A stretch of DNA of 64,000 bases from an uncultured Oscillospiraceae bacterium (GCA_934481385.1 CAKSPD010000003.1:89443-153442); one strand, 5' to 3'; positions 35,103 to 45,410 are shown, numbered from the stretch's first letter. Numbers and translations: made by a program. The notes: generated by a model not told the origin, from the letters alone.

Positions 35103-35345
35103 ATGGCAGTTAAAATCAGACTCAGAAGAATGGGTGCTAAGAAAGCTCCTTTCTACCGTATAGTTGTTGCTGATTCAAGATACCCCAGAGATGGCAGATT
35201 TATCGAAGAAATAGGTTACTATGACCCTACTAAAGAACCTTCAGTTGTCAAGGTTGATGCTGATAAGGCTAAAACCTGGATTTCAAACGGTGCTCAGCCT
35301 ACTGATACCGTTAAGGTTATTCTTAAAAAAGAAGGTATTCTCTAA
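35103..35345 (+). CDS. rpsP: 30S ribosomal protein S16
   Basis: An 80-residue protein that binds 16S rRNA early in 30S assembly. It begins [20 protein letters not shown], the S16 signature. It follows ffh by 61 nt with GGAGGTGA in front, and precedes khpA, the usual neighbour order. Confidence 0.96.
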   Translation: MAVKIRLRRMGAKKAPFYRIVVADSRYPRDGRFIEEIGYYDPTKEPSVVKVDADKAKTWISNGAQPTDTVKVILKKEGIL

Positions 35346-35422
35346 TCAGAGATTTGGTAACAAAGCAGAGGAGGATTCTTTTTTTTCTTCCTCTGTCTGC
35401 GATACTTTGGAGGTATTTTTTT

Positions 35423-35656
35423 ATGAAGGATTTATTATATGCTATAACAGCCGGTCTTGTTGATAATAAGGACGCTATTAAAATTACTGAAGATGCTCCT
35501 GATGCAGAGGGTGTTATAACTTTTCATCTTTCCGTTGCTCCTGAAGATATGGGACGTGTAATCGGTAAGCAGGGCAGAATTGCAAAGGCTCTCCGCACAA
35601 TTATGCGTGCCGGTGCTGCAAAGAGAGATTTAAAGGTTGCTGTTGTTATAGAATAA
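35423..35656 (+). CDS. khpA: KH-domain RNA-binding protein KhpA (YlqC)
   Basis: A 77-residue single KH domain with the GxxG loop in RVIGKQGRIAKAL (near 47-59). With KhpB it binds RNA and affects cell elongation and division in Gram-positive cocci. The start is ATG 35423 behind GGAGG (35409-35413), not the upstream in-frame ATG at 35354. It is the last gene before a UUCG-loop terminator. rimM, trmD and rplS, which usually follow, are absent. Confidence 0.92.
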   Translation: MKDLLYAITAGLVDNKDAIKITEDAPDAEGVITFHLSVAPEDMGRVIGKQGRIAKALRTIMRAGAAKRDLKVAVVIE

Positions 35657-35665
35657 TTTTTTTCA

Positions 35666-35687
35666 GGCAGACTTCGGTCTGCCTTTT
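35666..35687 (+). terminator. terminator with TTCG tetraloop after khpA
   Basis: GGCAGAC (35666-35672), TTCG loop, GTCTGCC (35677-35683), then TTTT. It ends the ylxM-khpA unit. Confidence 0.9.
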
Positions 35688-35746
35688 ATTAGTTTTGTGA
35701 TAGATAAAATTTTGTATAAATTCATAAAAAATTTACAATTTTCCTA

Positions 35747-35775
35747 TTGCATATTTTATTTTCCTGTGCTATAAT
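35747..35775 (+). promoter_or_regulatory. sigma-A promoter of the S10 superoperon
   Basis: TTGCAT 35747-35752, 17-nt spacer, TATAAT 35770-35775. It gives a leader of about 320 nt before rpsJ. Confidence 0.8.
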
Positions 35776-35780
35776 ATAAA

Positions 35781-36101
35781 AGCTGAATTAAAGTAGTTCG
35801 GCTGATTGCAAAGATATGCTGTGAAGCAGGAGGTTGCCGGCGGTTTGTCGGGTAATTTCTGTGGAGTATGTTCGACAAACGGGCGATTGAGATAACGTAC
35901 ACAGTTTGTGTTTTTTTATGAGCGTTTGCTTTTTTAATGCTGTCGCTCTGTGCCTTTACGTCTTTCTCGCTCGGAAAACAATTTATTCTTTGTTTTTCGG
36001 GTTTTTTTATAGAAAGTTGTGCGAAACACACGGACACGTGTCAGTCTCGGGGTTCTTCCCCAGCCCCCATTTAAATTTATATTTTCAAGGAGGCGAAAAA
36101 A
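35781..36101 (+). promoter_or_regulatory. structured leader RNA of the S10 operon
   Basis: This 5' untranslated region holds ordered hairpins. Hairpin one is AGCTGAA/TTCGGCT (35781-35787, 35797-35803) at the very 5' end. Hairpin two is GTTTGTCG/CGACAAAC (35843-35850, 35873-35880), extended by TTGCC/GGCGA. A terminator-like hairpin follows at 35970-36008. The palindrome GACACGTGTC (36033-36042) and GGGG/CCCC (36049-36061) precede the AAGGAGG of rpsJ. No credible small gene lies in it. I infer control of ribosomal protein synthesis by attenuation; the ligand, protein or RNA, is unknown. Confidence 0.6.
35970..36008 (+). terminator. candidate attenuator terminator within the S10 leader
   Basis: A 12-bp stem (35970-35981 with 35990-36001, including G-T pairs) is followed immediately by seven T (36002-36008), about 94 nt before rpsJ. 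GAGCG at 35920-35924 is complementary to CGCTC at 35968-35972 and could start a competing structure. Confidence 0.6.
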
Positions 36102-36416
36102 ATGGCAGTCAATGAAAAAATCAGACTTAAAATTAAGGGTTACGACCACGCTACTGTTGATATTGCAGCAGCTAAAATCGTTGAAGCAGCTAAGAGAAGC
36201 GGTGCAAGAGTTTCAGGTCCTATTCCGCTCCCTACTGATAAAGAAGTTGTTACTATTCTTCGTGCTGTACACAAGTACAAGGACAGCCGTGAACAGTTTG
36301 AAATGAGAACTCACAAAAGACTTGTTGATGTACTCAGACCTACTGAAAAGACAACTGATGCTCTTAATAAGCTCGAAATCCCCGCAGGCGTTGATGTTGT
36401 TATGGAAGTTAAGTAA
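36102..36416 (+). CDS. rpsJ: 30S ribosomal protein S10
   Basis: A 104-residue head protein of the 30S subunit and the founding gene of the S10 operon; in other bacteria it also acts with NusB in antitermination. [20 protein letters not shown] and [10 protein letters not shown] are diagnostic. It has a strong AAGGAGG site (36088-36094) and starts the 31-gene run to rplQ. Its codon use, rich in C-ending codons, differs from the transport cluster, as expected for high expression. Confidence 0.97.
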   Translation: MAVNEKIRLKIKGYDHATVDIAAAKIVEAAKRSGARVSGPIPLPTDKEVVTILRAVHKYKDSREQFEMRTHKRLVDVLRPTEKTTDALNKLEIPAGVDVVMEVK

Positions 36417-36495
36417 TTCCTTTATTCACTCAGCTTGCAGGTCATGTTGATGTTTTTAAATGTCAACCAATAACCATTAAGGAGGAAATGCAGAA

Positions 36496-37128
36496 ATGCA
36501 GAAAGGTATTATCGGAAAGAAAATCGGTATGACTCAGATTTTCGACGAATCAGGAAAAGTTATTCCTGTTACTGTTGTTGAAGCTGGCCCATGTGTTGTT
36601 GTTCAGAAGAAAACTGTTGAAAATGACGGTTATTCAGCACTTCAGCTCGGTTTCGGAGATGTTAAGGTTCAGAGAATGAACAAGCCTCTCAAAGGTCACT
36701 TCGATAAAGCAGATGTTGCTTGCAAAAGCACACTTAAAGAATTCAGATTTGAAGACTGCGATTCACTGAACGTAGGCGATATTGTTAAGGCTGATTCATT
36801 CAGCGTTGGCGACAGCGTTGATGTTATCGGTACAAGCAAAGGTAAAGGTTATGCCGGTGCTATCAAGCGTCATAATCAGCACATTCTCAGAGCTACTCAC
36901 GGTACAGGCCCTGTTTCAAGACAGCCCGGTTCAATGGGTGCTTGTTCTTCCCCTTCAAGAATTTATAAGGGTAAGGGTATGGCTGGTCACATGGGCGTTG
37001 AACGTGTTACTGTTCAGAATCTTGAAGTCGTTAAAATAGACGCAGAAAATAATCTCATCGCAATCAAGGGTGCTGTTCCCGGTCCTAAGGGCGGAATCGT
37101 TTGCATCATTGACAGCGTTAAGGCTTAA
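36496..37128 (+). CDS. rplC: 50S ribosomal protein L3
   Basis: A 210-residue protein near the peptidyl transferase centre. It begins [16 protein letters not shown] and has the central [16 protein letters not shown] loop. A weak hairpin (36446-36467) lies in the 79-nt gap after rpsJ. Confidence 0.97.
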   Translation: MQKGIIGKKIGMTQIFDESGKVIPVTVVEAGPCVVVQKKTVENDGYSALQLGFGDVKVQRMNKPLKGHFDKADVACKSTLKEFRFEDCDSLNVGDIVKADSFSVGDSVDVIGTSKGKGYAGAIKRHNQHILRATHGTGPVSRQPGSMGACSSPSRIYKGKGMAGHMGVERVTVQNLEVVKIDAENNLIAIKGAVPGPKGGIVCIIDSVKA

Positions 37129-37146
37129 TGAAGGGAGGAAGCTTAA

Positions 37147-37770
37147 ATGTCAACTATTTCAGTTTTTGATATGACAGGCAAGGCTGTTTCCGAAACAGAG
37201 CTTTCCGATGCTGTTTTTGGTATCGAACCTAATCAGTACGTTATGCACCAGATGGTTGTTAATTACCTCGCTAATCAGCGTCAGGGTACTCAGTCTACTC
37301 TTACCCGTACAGAAGTAAGAGGCGGTGGCAGAAAGCCTTGGAAACAGAAGGGCACAGGTCACGCAAGACAGGGTTCTATCCGTGCTCCGCAGTGGGTTCA
37401 TGGTGGTATTGCTCTCGGCCCTAAGCCAAGAAGCTATAAATATACTCTTAACAAGAAAGTAAGAAGACTTGCTATGAAGTCTGCTCTTTCTACTAAGGTT
37501 CTTGATAATAATATGATTGTTCTTGATGCTCTTGAACTTGAAGGCTACAAGACAAAGACTATCGTTAATATGCTCAAGGCTCTCGGTGTTGACGGTAAGG
37601 CTCTTATCGTTACTGCTGAATCCGACAGCAAGGTTATCAAGAGTGCAGCTAATATCCCAGGCGTAAAGACAGCTGCTGTAAATACTCTTAATGTTTATGA
37701 TATTCTTAACTATGATAAATTTATCGTTGTAAAGAATGCAGTCGGAAAAATTGAGGAGGTATATGCATAA
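37147..37770 (+). CDS. rplD: 50S ribosomal protein L4
   Basis: A 207-residue exit-tunnel protein; in Escherichia coli it also represses the S10 operon. The extended loop [19 protein letters not shown] is at about 58-76. Its stop overlaps the rplW start by one nt. If the leader attenuator is real, L4 is one candidate ligand by analogy only. Confidence 0.97.
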   Translation: MSTISVFDMTGKAVSETELSDAVFGIEPNQYVMHQMVVNYLANQRQGTQSTLTRTEVRGGGRKPWKQKGTGHARQGSIRAPQWVHGGIALGPKPRSYKYTLNKKVRRLAMKSALSTKVLDNNMIVLDALELEGYKTKTIVNMLKALGVDGKALIVTAESDSKVIKSAANIPGVKTAAVNTLNVYDILNYDKFIVVKNAVGKIEEVYA

Positions 37771-38072
37771 TGAAAGCTCCGCAGGATATTATCTTAAAGC
37801 CGGTTATTACCGAAAGAAGTATGGACGGACTTGCTCTTGAAGAAAACAAGAAATATACCTTCAAGGTTGCTAAGGACGCTAACAAAATCGAAATAAAGCA
37901 GGCTGTTGAAAAGCTTTTCGACGTTAAAGTTGCTAAGGTTAATACAATGAACTGCAGAGGCCGTGTTAAACGTGTCGGCAGATTCGTAGGAAAGACTCCT
38001 GACTGGAAAAAGGCTATTGTTACTCTCCAGAACGGTTCTAAGCCTATCGAATTCTTTGAGGGTATGTATTAA
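37770..38072 (+). CDS. rplW: 50S ribosomal protein L23
   Basis: A 100-residue protein at the tunnel exit, the docking site for SRP and trigger factor. It contains [11 protein letters not shown] and [20 protein letters not shown]. It has the normal length. Confidence 0.97.
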   Translation: MKAPQDIILKPVITERSMDGLALEENKKYTFKVAKDANKIEIKQAVEKLFDVKVAKVNTMNCRGRVKRVGRFVGKTPDWKKAIVTLQNGSKPIEFFEGMY

Positions 38073-38142
38073 TATAATTACCCTCCGGTATGGGAGTAAT
38101 GCTCCCGCAAAAAATGCATTAATTATTTAAGGAGTGAATCTA

Positions 38143-38976
38143 ATGGCAATTAAAACCTATAAACCGACAACTCCTTCACGTCGTCAGATGACAGTTACTG
38201 ACTACTCACAGTTGTCAAAGGTTGCTCCGGAGAAGAGTCTGCTTGAACCCCTTAAGAAAAATTCAGGCAGAAACAGCTACGGAAGAATTACTGTTCGTCA
38301 CAGAGGTGGCGGTAACAGAAGAAAATATCGTATCATCGACTTCAAGCGTGACAAGGATAATATGTCAGCAGAAGTTATGACAATTGAATATGACCCGAAC
38401 AGAAGTGCTTTTATCGCTCTTGTTAAGTACGAGGACGGAGAAAAGAGATATATCCTTGCTCCTAATGGTCTTAAGGTAGGCGATAAGGTTGAATCAGGTT
38501 CACAGGCTGATATTACTGTCGGCAACGCTCTCCCGCTTGCTGATATTCCGGTTGGTACTGTTATCCATAATATCGAACTTTATCCGGGCAGAGGTGCTCA
38601 GCTCGTAAGAAGTGCCGGAAATGAAGCTCAGCTTATGGGTAAGGAAGGTGCTTATGCTCTTGTAAGACTTCCTTCAGGTGAAATGAGAAAAATCGCTATC
38701 GGCTGTAAGGCTTCTATCGGTACTGTTTCAAATATAGACCACGAAAACGTTAACTATGGTAAGGCTGGCCGTGTAAGAAACATGGGCTGGAGACCTACTG
38801 TAAGAGGTTCTGTTATGAACCCTTGTGACCACCCACACGGTGGTGGTGAAGGTAAATCACCAGTCGGCCGTCCGGGACCTGTTACACCTTGGGGCAAACC
38901 TGCTCTCGGTTACAAGACTCGTAAACAGCACCACAGAACAGATAAGTTCATCGTTAAACGCCGTAACGGCAAATAA
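38143..38976 (+). CDS. rplB: 50S ribosomal protein L2
   Basis: A 277-residue protein needed for subunit association and peptidyl transfer. It has [18 protein letters not shown] near 55 and the conserved [19 protein letters not shown] near 225-243. The ATG at 38143 (MAIKTYKP), behind GGAG at 38131, is preferred to the in-frame ATG at 38134. A GGGAG/CTCCC hairpin sits in the 70-nt gap before it. Confidence 0.97.
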   Translation: MAIKTYKPTTPSRRQMTVTDYSQLSKVAPEKSLLEPLKKNSGRNSYGRITVRHRGGGNRRKYRIIDFKRDKDNMSAEVMTIEYDPNRSAFIALVKYEDGEKRYILAPNGLKVGDKVESGSQADITVGNALPLADIPVGTVIHNIELYPGRGAQLVRSAGNEAQLMGKEGAYALVRLPSGEMRKIAIGCKASIGTVSNIDHENVNYGKAGRVRNMGWRPTVRGSVMNPCDHPHGGGEGKSPVGRPGPVTPWGKPALGYKTRKQHHRTDKFIVKRRNGK

Positions 38977-38999
38977 TCTGAAAGGAGGAACAGTTTTTA

Positions 39000-39284
39000 A
39001 TGAGCAGAAGTATTAAAAAAGGACCTTACGTTCAGGAAGTTCTTCTTAAAAGGGTTATGGCTATGAACGAAGCCGGCGAAAAGAAGGTTCTCAAGACATG
39101 GAGCCGTTCTTCTACTATATTCCCTGACTTTGTAGGACATACATTTGCAGTTCATGACGGACGCAAGCATGTTCCGGTTTATGTTACTGAAGATATGGTA
39201 GGCCACAAACTCGGCGAATTTGCTCCGACCAGAACATACAAGGGTCATGCAGGTTCAAAAACATCTAACAACGGCAAGAAGTAA
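39000..39284 (+). CDS. rpsS: 30S ribosomal protein S19
   Basis: A 94-residue head protein that contacts the A-site tRNA region. [18 protein letters not shown] and the C-terminal [13 protein letters not shown] are diagnostic. It is preceded by AAGGAGG (38981 onward). Confidence 0.97.
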   Translation: MSRSIKKGPYVQEVLLKRVMAMNEAGEKKVLKTWSRSSTIFPDFVGHTFAVHDGRKHVPVYVTEDMVGHKLGEFAPTRTYKGHAGSKTSNNGKK

Positions 39285-39304
39285 TGGCGGAAGGAGGAGT
39301 TCAG

Positions 39305-39640
39305 ATGGAAGCTAAAGCTTATTTAAGAAATGCCCGCATATCACCAAGAAAGGTAAGCATCGTTCTCGACCTTATAAGAAACAAGCCGGTTGATACAGCA
39401 CTCGCTGTTTTAGACCTTACTCCTAAGGCCGCAAGCCCGATGGTTTCAAAGCTTGTTAAGTCCGCTGTGGCTAATGCTGAAAACAATCATAATATGGATA
39501 AGGATAATCTTTATGTTGCAGAATGTTTCGTAACACCAGGCCCTATTATGAAGAGAATTATGCCGAGAGCTCAGGGCAGAGCATACAGAATTTTAAAGAG
39601 AACTTCACATATCACAGTTGTTCTCAAGGAAAAAGAATAA
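39305..39640 (+). CDS. rplV: 50S ribosomal protein L22
   Basis: A 111-residue tunnel-lining protein. The start [16 protein letters not shown] at 39305 follows GGAGGAG (39293-39299). An in-frame ATG at 39284 overlaps the rpsS stop and lacks a site, so it is less likely. The hairpin-loop region [19 protein letters not shown] is intact. Confidence 0.96.
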   Translation: MEAKAYLRNARISPRKVSIVLDLIRNKPVDTALAVLDLTPKAASPMVSKLVKSAVANAENNHNMDKDNLYVAECFVTPGPIMKRIMPRAQGRAYRILKRTSHITVVLKEKE

Positions 39641-39660
39641 TCCCAAGGAGGTTTAGATTA

Positions 39661-40467
39661 ATGGGCCAGAAAGTTAATCCACACGGTCTTCGTGTCGGCG
39701 TTATAAAAGATTGGGATTCACGCTGGTTTGCCAATAAGGCAGATTTCGGCGATACTCTCGTTGAGGACTACAAGGTACGTGAGTACATCATGAGCGTTCT
39801 TAACAGAAGATCTAAGAATCCTGATGACAAGTGCGTTTATGCAGGCGTTCCGAAAATCGAAATCGAACGTTTCGCTGATAAAGTCAGAATCCATATCCAC
39901 TGCTCAAAGCCGGGTATCGTAATCGGCAGAGGCGGTGCTGAAATCGAAAAACTCAGAACTACTCTTGCTGCTATGATGAACAAGCAGGTTTACATCAATA
40001 TCATTGAAGTAAAACAGCCTGATATCGATGCTCAGCTCGTTGCTGAAAAAATCGCTCATGACCTTGAGGACAGAGTTTCTTTCAGACGTGCTATGAAGCA
40101 GTCAATCGGCAGAGCTATGAAGCTCGGTGCTAAGGGTATAAAAACAAGAGTTTCAGGTCGTCTTGCCGGTGCTGAAATCGCAAGAGCTGAAAGCTATCAC
40201 GAAGGTACTATTCCGCTTCAGACAATCCGTGCTGATATAGATTACGGTTTTGCAGAAGCTAATACAACTTACGGAAAGCTCGGCGTTAAGGTTTGGATTT
40301 ATAAGGGCGAAGTTCTCAAGGGCGATGCTGCTAAGGCTGCTGAAAAGAGAGAAAAGTCCGAAAGAAAACCAGAAAGACCTGATAGAAGAAGACGTGATGA
40401 CAGAAACGGCGGAAGACGCAATTTCAATAACAAGTCACGTGAAAAAAGAGAAGGAGGTAATCAGTAA
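39661..40467 (+). CDS. rpsC: 30S ribosomal protein S3
   Basis: A 268-residue mRNA-entry protein. The KH domain carries [14 protein letters not shown]. The C-terminal domain runs to about 225, followed by a 40-residue tail of lysine, arginine, glutamate and asparagine not found in shorter S3 proteins. The start MGQKVNPHG at 39661 follows AAGGAGG; an open frame upstream overlaps rplV and is not used. Its stop overlaps the rplP start. Confidence 0.96.
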   Translation: MGQKVNPHGLRVGVIKDWDSRWFANKADFGDTLVEDYKVREYIMSVLNRRSKNPDDKCVYAGVPKIEIERFADKVRIHIHCSKPGIVIGRGGAEIEKLRTTLAAMMNKQVYINIIEVKQPDIDAQLVAEKIAHDLEDRVSFRRAMKQSIGRAMKLGAKGIKTRVSGRLAGAEIARAESYHEGTIPLQTIRADIDYGFAEANTTYGKLGVKVWIYKGEVLKGDAAKAAEKREKSERKPERPDRRRRDDRNGGRRNFNNKSREKREGGNQ

Positions 40468-40889
40468 TGCTGCTTCCTAAGAGAGTTAAATACCGCAGAG
40501 TCCACAGAGGACGTATGACAGGTAAAGCATACAGAGGAAATACTGTAACTTATGGTGATTTCGGTCTTCAGGCTCTTGAACCTGCTTGGATTACTTCCAG
40601 ACAGATAGAGTCAGCCCGTATCGCTATGACACGTTACATCAAGAGAGGCGGTCAGGTTTGGATTAAGATTTTCCCTGACAAGCCAATCACTGAAAAACCA
40701 GCTGAAACTCGAATGGGTTCAGGTAAAGGTTCACCAGAATACTGGGTTGCTGTTGTAAAGCCCGGCAGAGTTCTTTTCGAAATCAAGGGCGTTACAGAAG
40801 AAACTGCAAGAGAAGCTATGCGTCTTGCTATGCACAAGCTTCCTATCAAGTGCAAGTTCGTAACTAAAGAGCAGGGAGGAGAGCAGTAA
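40467..40889 (+). CDS. rplP: 50S ribosomal protein L16
   Basis: A 140-residue protein at the A-site tRNA elbow. [17 protein letters not shown] and [16 protein letters not shown] are diagnostic. It overlaps rpsC and rpmC by one nt each, with GGAGG inside the preceding gene's end. Confidence 0.97.
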   Translation: MLLPKRVKYRRVHRGRMTGKAYRGNTVTYGDFGLQALEPAWITSRQIESARIAMTRYIKRGGQVWIKIFPDKPITEKPAETRMGSGKGSPEYWVAVVKPGRVLFEIKGVTEETAREAMRLAMHKLPIKCKFVTKEQGGEQ

Positions 40890-41086
40890 TGAAAGCATCC
40901 GAAATCAGAGAAATGACTGCTGAGGAAATGAATCAGAAGCTTGACAGCCTGAAACAGGAGCTTTTTGCACTCCGTTTTCAGCTTGCTGTAAATCAGCTCG
41001 AAAATACAGCTCGTCTCAAGGCTGTTAAGAAAGATATTGCCCGTATCAAGACTGTTATGCGTGCAGCAGAACTTGATAAGCAGTAA
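40889..41086 (+). CDS. rpmC: 50S ribosomal protein L29
   Basis: A 65-residue two-helix protein at the tunnel exit. The conserved stretch is [20 protein letters not shown]. The ATG overlaps the rplP stop. Confidence 0.96.
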   Translation: MKASEIREMTAEEMNQKLDSLKQELFALRFQLAVNQLENTARLKAVKKDIARIKTVMRAAELDKQ

Positions 41087-41103
41087 GAAAGGGAGGATTA
41101 GCT

Positions 41104-41361
41104 GTGTCTGAAAGAAACCTCAGAAAAACAAGAGTAGGCAAGGTTGTAAGCGATAAGATGGATAAAACTGTTGTTGTTGCTATTATTGACAACGTTAAGC
41201 ACCCACTCTATAAGAAAATAATCAAGCGTACTGTTAAGCTGAAGGCTCACGATGAAAATAATCAGTGCAGAATCGGCGACCGTGTAGAAGTTATGGAAAC
41301 TCGTCCGCTTTCTAAGGATAAGAGATGGCGTGTTACCAATATTCTCGAAAAGGCTAAGTAA
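41104..41361 (+). CDS. rpsQ: 30S ribosomal protein S17
   Basis: An 85-residue OB-fold protein. It has [20 protein letters not shown] and [13 protein letters not shown]. The start is GTG 41104 behind GGGAGG. Confidence 0.96.
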   Translation: MSERNLRKTRVGKVVSDKMDKTVVVAIIDNVKHPLYKKIIKRTVKLKAHDENNQCRIGDRVEVMETRPLSKDKRWRVTNILEKAK

Positions 41362-41403
41362 TTTAAAATATTTTTTCCCGATTTTTGAAAGGAGGAACTC
41401 GCT

Positions 41404-41772
41404 GTGATACAGATGCAGACTTATTTGAAAGTCGCTGATAACACAGGTGCTAAGGAACTTATGTGTATCAGAGTTCTGGGCGGTACTCGCAAAAGATATG
41501 CAAATATCGGCGATGTAGTTGTTGCTTCAGTTAAGAAAGCAACACCCGGAGGCGTTGTAAAGAAGGGCGATGTTGTTAAGGCAGTTATCGTTCGTTCAGC
41601 AAAGGGTCTCAGACGTGAAGACGGTACTTATATCCGTTTCGATGAGAACGCTGCTGTTATTGTTAAGGAAGATAAGAACCCCAAAGGAACTCGTATATTC
41701 GGACCTGTTGCTAAGGAACTCCGTGAAAAGGAATTCACAAAAATCCTCAGCCTCGCTCCTGAAGTACTTTAA
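41404..41772 (+). CDS. rplN: 50S ribosomal protein L14
   Basis: A 122-residue protein at the subunit interface. The GTG start at 41404 gives [19 protein letters not shown], which matches the usual MIQ start and length better than ATG 41413. AAGGAGG lies at 41390-41396. Confidence 0.97.
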   Translation: MIQMQTYLKVADNTGAKELMCIRVLGGTRKRYANIGDVVVASVKKATPGGVVKKGDVVKAVIVRSAKGLRREDGTYIRFDENAAVIVKEDKNPKGTRIFGPVAKELREKEFTKILSLAPEVL

Positions 41773-41790
41773 TGGAGGTGTCATTTTAAG

Positions 41791-42120
41791 ATGAATAAAG
41801 TTCACGTAAAAACCGGTGACACCGTTGTTCTGCTTACTGGCTCTGATAAGGGCAAGCAGGGCAAGGTTCTCGAAGTAAGCCCTAAGGAAAACAAGGTTAT
41901 CGTTGAAGGTGTCAACGTTATTACAAAGCACGTTAAGCCTACAAGAGTTGGTCAGCAGGGCGGTATCGTCAAGGCTGAAGCTCCTCTCTATGCGTGCAAG
42001 GTTCAGCTCGTTTGCCCTGAATGCAAGAAGCCTACAAGAGTAGGCCACAAGTTCGAGGCTGACGGCGATAAAGTTAACAAGCTCCGTGTTTGCAAGAAAT
42101 GCGGTAAATCATTCAAGTAA
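41791..42120 (+). CDS. rplX: 50S ribosomal protein L24 with C-terminal four-cysteine ribbon
   Basis: A 109-residue assembly initiator. The KOW motif is [17 protein letters not shown]. The C-terminal part carries CPEC and CKKC pairs, which could bind zinc. Many L24 proteins lack these cysteines, and I believe the cysteine form is common in Clostridia. Confidence 0.96.
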   Translation: MNKVHVKTGDTVVLLTGSDKGKQGKVLEVSPKENKVIVEGVNVITKHVKPTRVGQQGGIVKAEAPLYACKVQLVCPECKKPTRVGHKFEADGDKVNKLRVCKKCGKSFK

Positions 42121-42134
42121 TAAGGAGAAACAAA

Positions 42135-42674
42135 ATGGCTAGATTAAAGGATTATTATATCAGCGATGTTGCTCCTGCATTGATGAAGAAATTCAATTAC
42201 AAGAGCGTTATGCAGATTCCTAAGCTCGAAAAGGTTGTAATCAATGTCGGTGCCGGTGAAGCCAAGGATAATGCCAAGGTTATCGACGCTATAATGAACG
42301 ACCTCGCTATTATCACAGGTCAGAAGCCTGTTGTATGCCGTGCCAAGAAATCAGTTGCTAATTTTAAGCTCCGTGAAGGTATGCCTATCGGTGTTAAGGT
42401 TACCCTCAGAAATGAAAAGATGTACGAATTCGTTGACAAGCTCTTTAACGTAGCTTTCCCACGTGTTCGTGACTTCAGAGGTATAAACGGCAATTCCTTT
42501 GACGGCAAGGGAAATTATTCAACCGGTATCAAGGAACAGCTGATTTTCCCCGAAATCGAGTACGATAAGATCGATAAGGTAAGAGGTATGGACATCAACT
42601 TCATCACCACTGCCCAGACCGATGAAGAAGCTAAAGAGTTACTCACAATGATGGGTGCTCCGTTCATCAAGTAA
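42135..42674 (+). CDS. rplE: 50S ribosomal protein L5
   Basis: A 179-residue central-protuberance protein that binds 5S r[18 protein letters not shown] and [19 protein letters not shown] are diagnostic. It follows AAGGAG. Confidence 0.97.
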   Translation: MARLKDYYISDVAPALMKKFNYKSVMQIPKLEKVVINVGAGEAKDNAKVIDAIMNDLAIITGQKPVVCRAKKSVANFKLREGMPIGVKVTLRNEKMYEFVDKLFNVAFPRVRDFRGINGNSFDGKGNYSTGIKEQLIFPEIEYDKIDKVRGMDINFITTAQTDEEAKELLTMMGAPFIK

Positions 42675-42694
42675 TCAGGGAGGTTATTTCAAAC

Positions 42695-42880
42695 ATGGCT
42701 AAAAAGGCAATGATTAATAAACAGCAGAGAACTCCCAAGTATTCCACAAGAGCATACAACAGATGCAAGATTTGTGGCAGACCTCATGCTTATCTCAGAA
42801 AGTTCGGCATCTGCCGTATCTGTTTCAGAGAACTTGCTCATGACGGTCAGATTCCGGGTGTTAAAAAAGCAAGCTGGTAA
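42695..42880 (+). CDS. rpsN: 30S ribosomal protein S14, zinc-binding type
   Basis: A 61-residue short S14. The zinc knuckle CKIC and CRIC lies at about 24-43, the C+ form typical of Firmicutes. A zinc-free paralogue is not in this window. Confidence 0.96.
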   Translation: MAKKAMINKQQRTPKYSTRAYNRCKICGRPHAYLRKFGICRICFRELAHDGQIPGVKKASW

Positions 42881-42904
42881 AATACGAAAAGGAGGTCATT
42901 CGGC

Positions 42905-43303
42905 ATGCAGATTACTGATACAATAGCAGATTTGCTGACACGTGTCCGCAATGCGAACACTGCAAAGCACGCCACTGTTGACGTTCCCGCTTCAAACGTT
43001 AAGAAGGCTATTACACAGATTCTCGTTGATGAAGGCTATGTAAAAAGCTTCCAGCTCATTGAAGACGGCAAGCAGGGTGTTATAAGAATTACACTTAAAT
43101 ATATCGACGGCAAGACTCCTGTTATAACAGGACTCCGCAGAGTTTCAAAGCCCGGTTTACGTATATACTCAAGTTGTGAGGATATGCCAAAGGTTAGAAA
43201 GGGACTCGGCGTTGCTATCGTTTCAACTTCAAAGGGTATCGTTACTGACAAGAAGGCAAGAGAACTTAATGTCGGCGGCGAAATCCTTGCATACATCTGG
43301 TAA
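42905..43303 (+). CDS. rpsH: 30S ribosomal protein S8
   Basis: A 132-residue protein binding helix 21 of 16S rRNA; in Escherichia coli it represses the spc operon. It contains [15 protein letters not shown] and [24 protein letters not shown] precedes it. Confidence 0.97.
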   Translation: MQITDTIADLLTRVRNANTAKHATVDVPASNVKKAITQILVDEGYVKSFQLIEDGKQGVIRITLKYIDGKTPVITGLRRVSKPGLRIYSSCEDMPKVRKGLGVAIVSTSKGIVTDKKARELNVGGEILAYIW

Positions 43304-43318
43304 GGAGGATATACTGAT

Positions 43319-43864
43319 ATGTCAAGAATCGGTAAAATGCCTATTAGTGTTCCGGCAGGTGTTGAAGTTAAAAACGACAACAATACTATCACTGTAAAAG
43401 GACCTAAGGGCGAACTTACAAAACAGTTCAGCAAGGAACTTACAATAAATGTTGCTGACGGAGTTATCACTGTCAGCAGACCGTCAGACGACAAGATGCA
43501 CAGGTCACTTCACGGTCTGACAAGAACCCTCATTGCTAATATGGTAGAGGGTGTAACAAACGGATTTTCAAAAACCCTTGAAATCGAAGGCGTTGGTTAC
43601 CGTGCTGCTAAGCAGGGTAATAAGATAAATCTTAACCTCGGATTCTCACATCCGGTTGTTTTTGAGGAAACAGACCTCGTTAAGCTCGATGTTCCACAGC
43701 CAAACAAGATTGTTGTAAGCAGTATTGATAAACAGGCAGTCGGACAGGTTGCAGCTGAAATCCGTGAAAAACGTCCTCCTGAACCGTATAAGGGCAAGGG
43801 AATCAGATATGCCGGCGAACATATCATTCGCAAGGAAGGTAAAGCCGGTAAGGGTAAGAAGTAA
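43319..43864 (+). CDS. rplF: 50S ribosomal protein L6
   Basis: A 181-residue protein near the factor-binding site. SRIGKMPISVPAGVEV at the start and RPPEPYKGKGIRYAGE near the end are diagnostic. Confidence 0.97.
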   Translation: MSRIGKMPISVPAGVEVKNDNNTITVKGPKGELTKQFSKELTINVADGVITVSRPSDDKMHRSLHGLTRTLIANMVEGVTNGFSKTLEIEGVGYRAAKQGNKINLNLGFSHPVVFEETDLVKLDVPQPNKIVVSSIDKQAVGQVAAEIREKRPPEPYKGKGIRYAGEHIIRKEGKAGKGKK

Positions 43865-43883
43865 TTAAAAGGAGTAAATTGCT

Positions 43884-44243
43884 ATGATTAAAAAAATTGA
43901 CAGCAATAAGGCAAGACTCAAAAGACATCGCAGAGTTCGTGCGAAAATTTCCGGCACTCCTGAGCGTCCACGTCTTAACGTCTATCGTTCAACAAAGCAT
44001 ATATATGCTCAGATTATCGATGACGTGAATGGCGTAACTCTTGCTTCTGCTTCCAGCATGGATAAGGGTTTTGAAGGCAACGGCGGAAACGTTGAAGGTG
44101 CCCGTACAGTAGGTGCTATGATTGCTAAAAATGCACTCGAAAAGGGTATATCTGAAGTTGTTTTTGACCGTGGCGGATACCTTTATCACGGAAGAATCAA
44201 GGAGCTTGCAGAAGGTGCACGTGAAAACGGTCTTAAATTCTAA
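43884..44243 (+). CDS. rplR: 50S ribosomal protein L18
   Basis: A 119-residue protein that binds 5S rRNA with L5. It has [19 protein letters not shown] and [20 protein letters not shown]. Confidence 0.97.
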   Translation: MIKKIDSNKARLKRHRRVRAKISGTPERPRLNVYRSTKHIYAQIIDDVNGVTLASASSMDKGFEGNGGNVEGARTVGAMIAKNALEKGISEVVFDRGGYLYHGRIKELAEGARENGLKF

Positions 44244-44258
44244 GAGGGAGGTAAAATG

Positions 44259-44759
44259 ATGGCTAAAATAGATGCACAGGGTCTTGAACTCGCAGAAAAG
44301 GTTGTCGCTATCAACCGTGTTTCCAAGACTGTTAAGGGCGGACGTATCATGAAGTTCTCAGCACTCGTTGTTGTTGGAGATGGAAACGGTACAGTTGGCT
44401 TCGGTCTCGGAAAATCCGGAGAAGTTCCGGACGCTATCCGCAAGGGTATTGAAGATGCTAAGAAAAATCTCATCAAGATTGCATTAAAAGGCACTACAAT
44501 CCCTCATGAAATTATCGGTAAATTCGGAGCAGGCGAAGTTCTTATGAAACCCGCTGCACCCGGTACAGGTGTTATCGCCGGCGGTCCTGTCCGTGCCGTA
44601 ATCGAAGTAGCAGGCATTAAGGATATAAGAACTAAATCACTCCGTTCCAATAATCCCTGCAATGTTGTAAGAGCTACTATAAACGGTCTTGCTGAATGCA
44701 CTACTGTTAAGGAAGTTGCTGAAAAGAGAGGCAAGTCCGTTAAGGAAATTTTAGGTTAA
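44259..44759 (+). CDS. rpsE: 30S ribosomal protein S5
   Basis: A 166-residue accuracy protein with [20 protein letters not shown] and the C-terminal domain [15 protein letters not shown]. Two adjacent ATGs lie at 44256 and 44259. GGGAGG at 44246-44251 fits the second with seven nt, so it is used here. Confidence 0.95.
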   Translation: MAKIDAQGLELAEKVVAINRVSKTVKGGRIMKFSALVVVGDGNGTVGFGLGKSGEVPDAIRKGIEDAKKNLIKIALKGTTIPHEIIGKFGAGEVLMKPAAPGTGVIAGGPVRAVIEVAGIKDIRTKSLRSNNPCNVVRATINGLAECTTVKEVAEKRGKSVKEILG

Positions 44760-44773
44760 GGGAGATTTGAGAA

Positions 44774-44950
44774 ATGGCAAAAGAAATCAAGCTCGTAAAA
44801 AGCCTTATCGGCAGAAAAAAAGACCAGATTGCTACTGCTCAGTCACTCGGCCTTAAAAAAGTCGGAGATGTTACTACTCAGCCTGACAACGAGCAGACAA
44901 ACGGTAAAATAAAGAAGATTATCCACCTCGTTGAGGTACATGAAGCGTAA
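44774..44950 (+). CDS. rpmD: 50S ribosomal protein L30
   Basis: A 58-residue protein of the bacterial short L30 type. It reads [20 protein letters not shown] and has HLVEVHEA at the end. It starts ATG 44774 after GGGAGA and sits in the expected slot between rpsE and rplO. Confidence 0.95.
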   Translation: MAKEIKLVKSLIGRKKDQIATAQSLGLKKVGDVTTQPDNEQTNGKIKKIIHLVEVHEA

Positions 44951-44968
44951 GCAAGGAGGTGCAAAACC

Positions 44969-45409
44969 ATGAAAATTCACGAATTAACACCTGCTCCTGA
45001 TTCCAATAAGGAAGTAAAGCGTGTCGGCAGAGGTCACGGTTCAGGAAACGGTAAAACAGCTGGTAAAGGTCACAAGGGACAGAACGCACGTTCAGGCGGC
45101 GGCGTAAGAATCGGTTTTGAAGGCGGTCAGATGCCACTCGCAAGACGTATCCCTAAGAGAGGTTTCAACAACATCTTTGCAACAAAGTATGCTGTTGTAA
45201 ATGTTTCAGACCTTAATAAATTCAAGGACGGTACTGTTGTTGATACAGAACTTCTTATCGCATCAGGACTCGTTAAAAAAGTAAACGACGGTGTCAAGAT
45301 TCTCGGCAACGGCGAACTTACAGCAAAACTCACAGTAAAGGCTGCTAAATTCTCACAGAGTGCAATCGAAAAAATCGAAAAGGCTGGCGGGAAAGCAGAG
45401 GTGATGTAA
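44969..45409 (+). CDS. rplO: 50S ribosomal protein L15
   Basis: A 146-residue assembly protein. The glycine-rich N-terminal tail [19 protein letters not shown] is at about 22-40. Its stop lies one nt before the secY start, so the two are coupled. Confidence 0.97.
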   Translation: MKIHELTPAPDSNKEVKRVGRGHGSGNGKTAGKGHKGQNARSGGGVRIGFEGGQMPLARRIPKRGFNNIFATKYAVVNVSDLNKFKDGTVVDTELLIASGLVKKVNDGVKILGNGELTAKLTVKAAKFSQSAIEKIEKAGGKAEVM

Positions 45410-45410
45410 T

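Noticed and set aside
35906..36115. Possible leader peptide upstream of rpsJ
   Set aside because: It has no ribosome site, overlaps the rpsJ start and its terminator hairpin, and has an odd composition.
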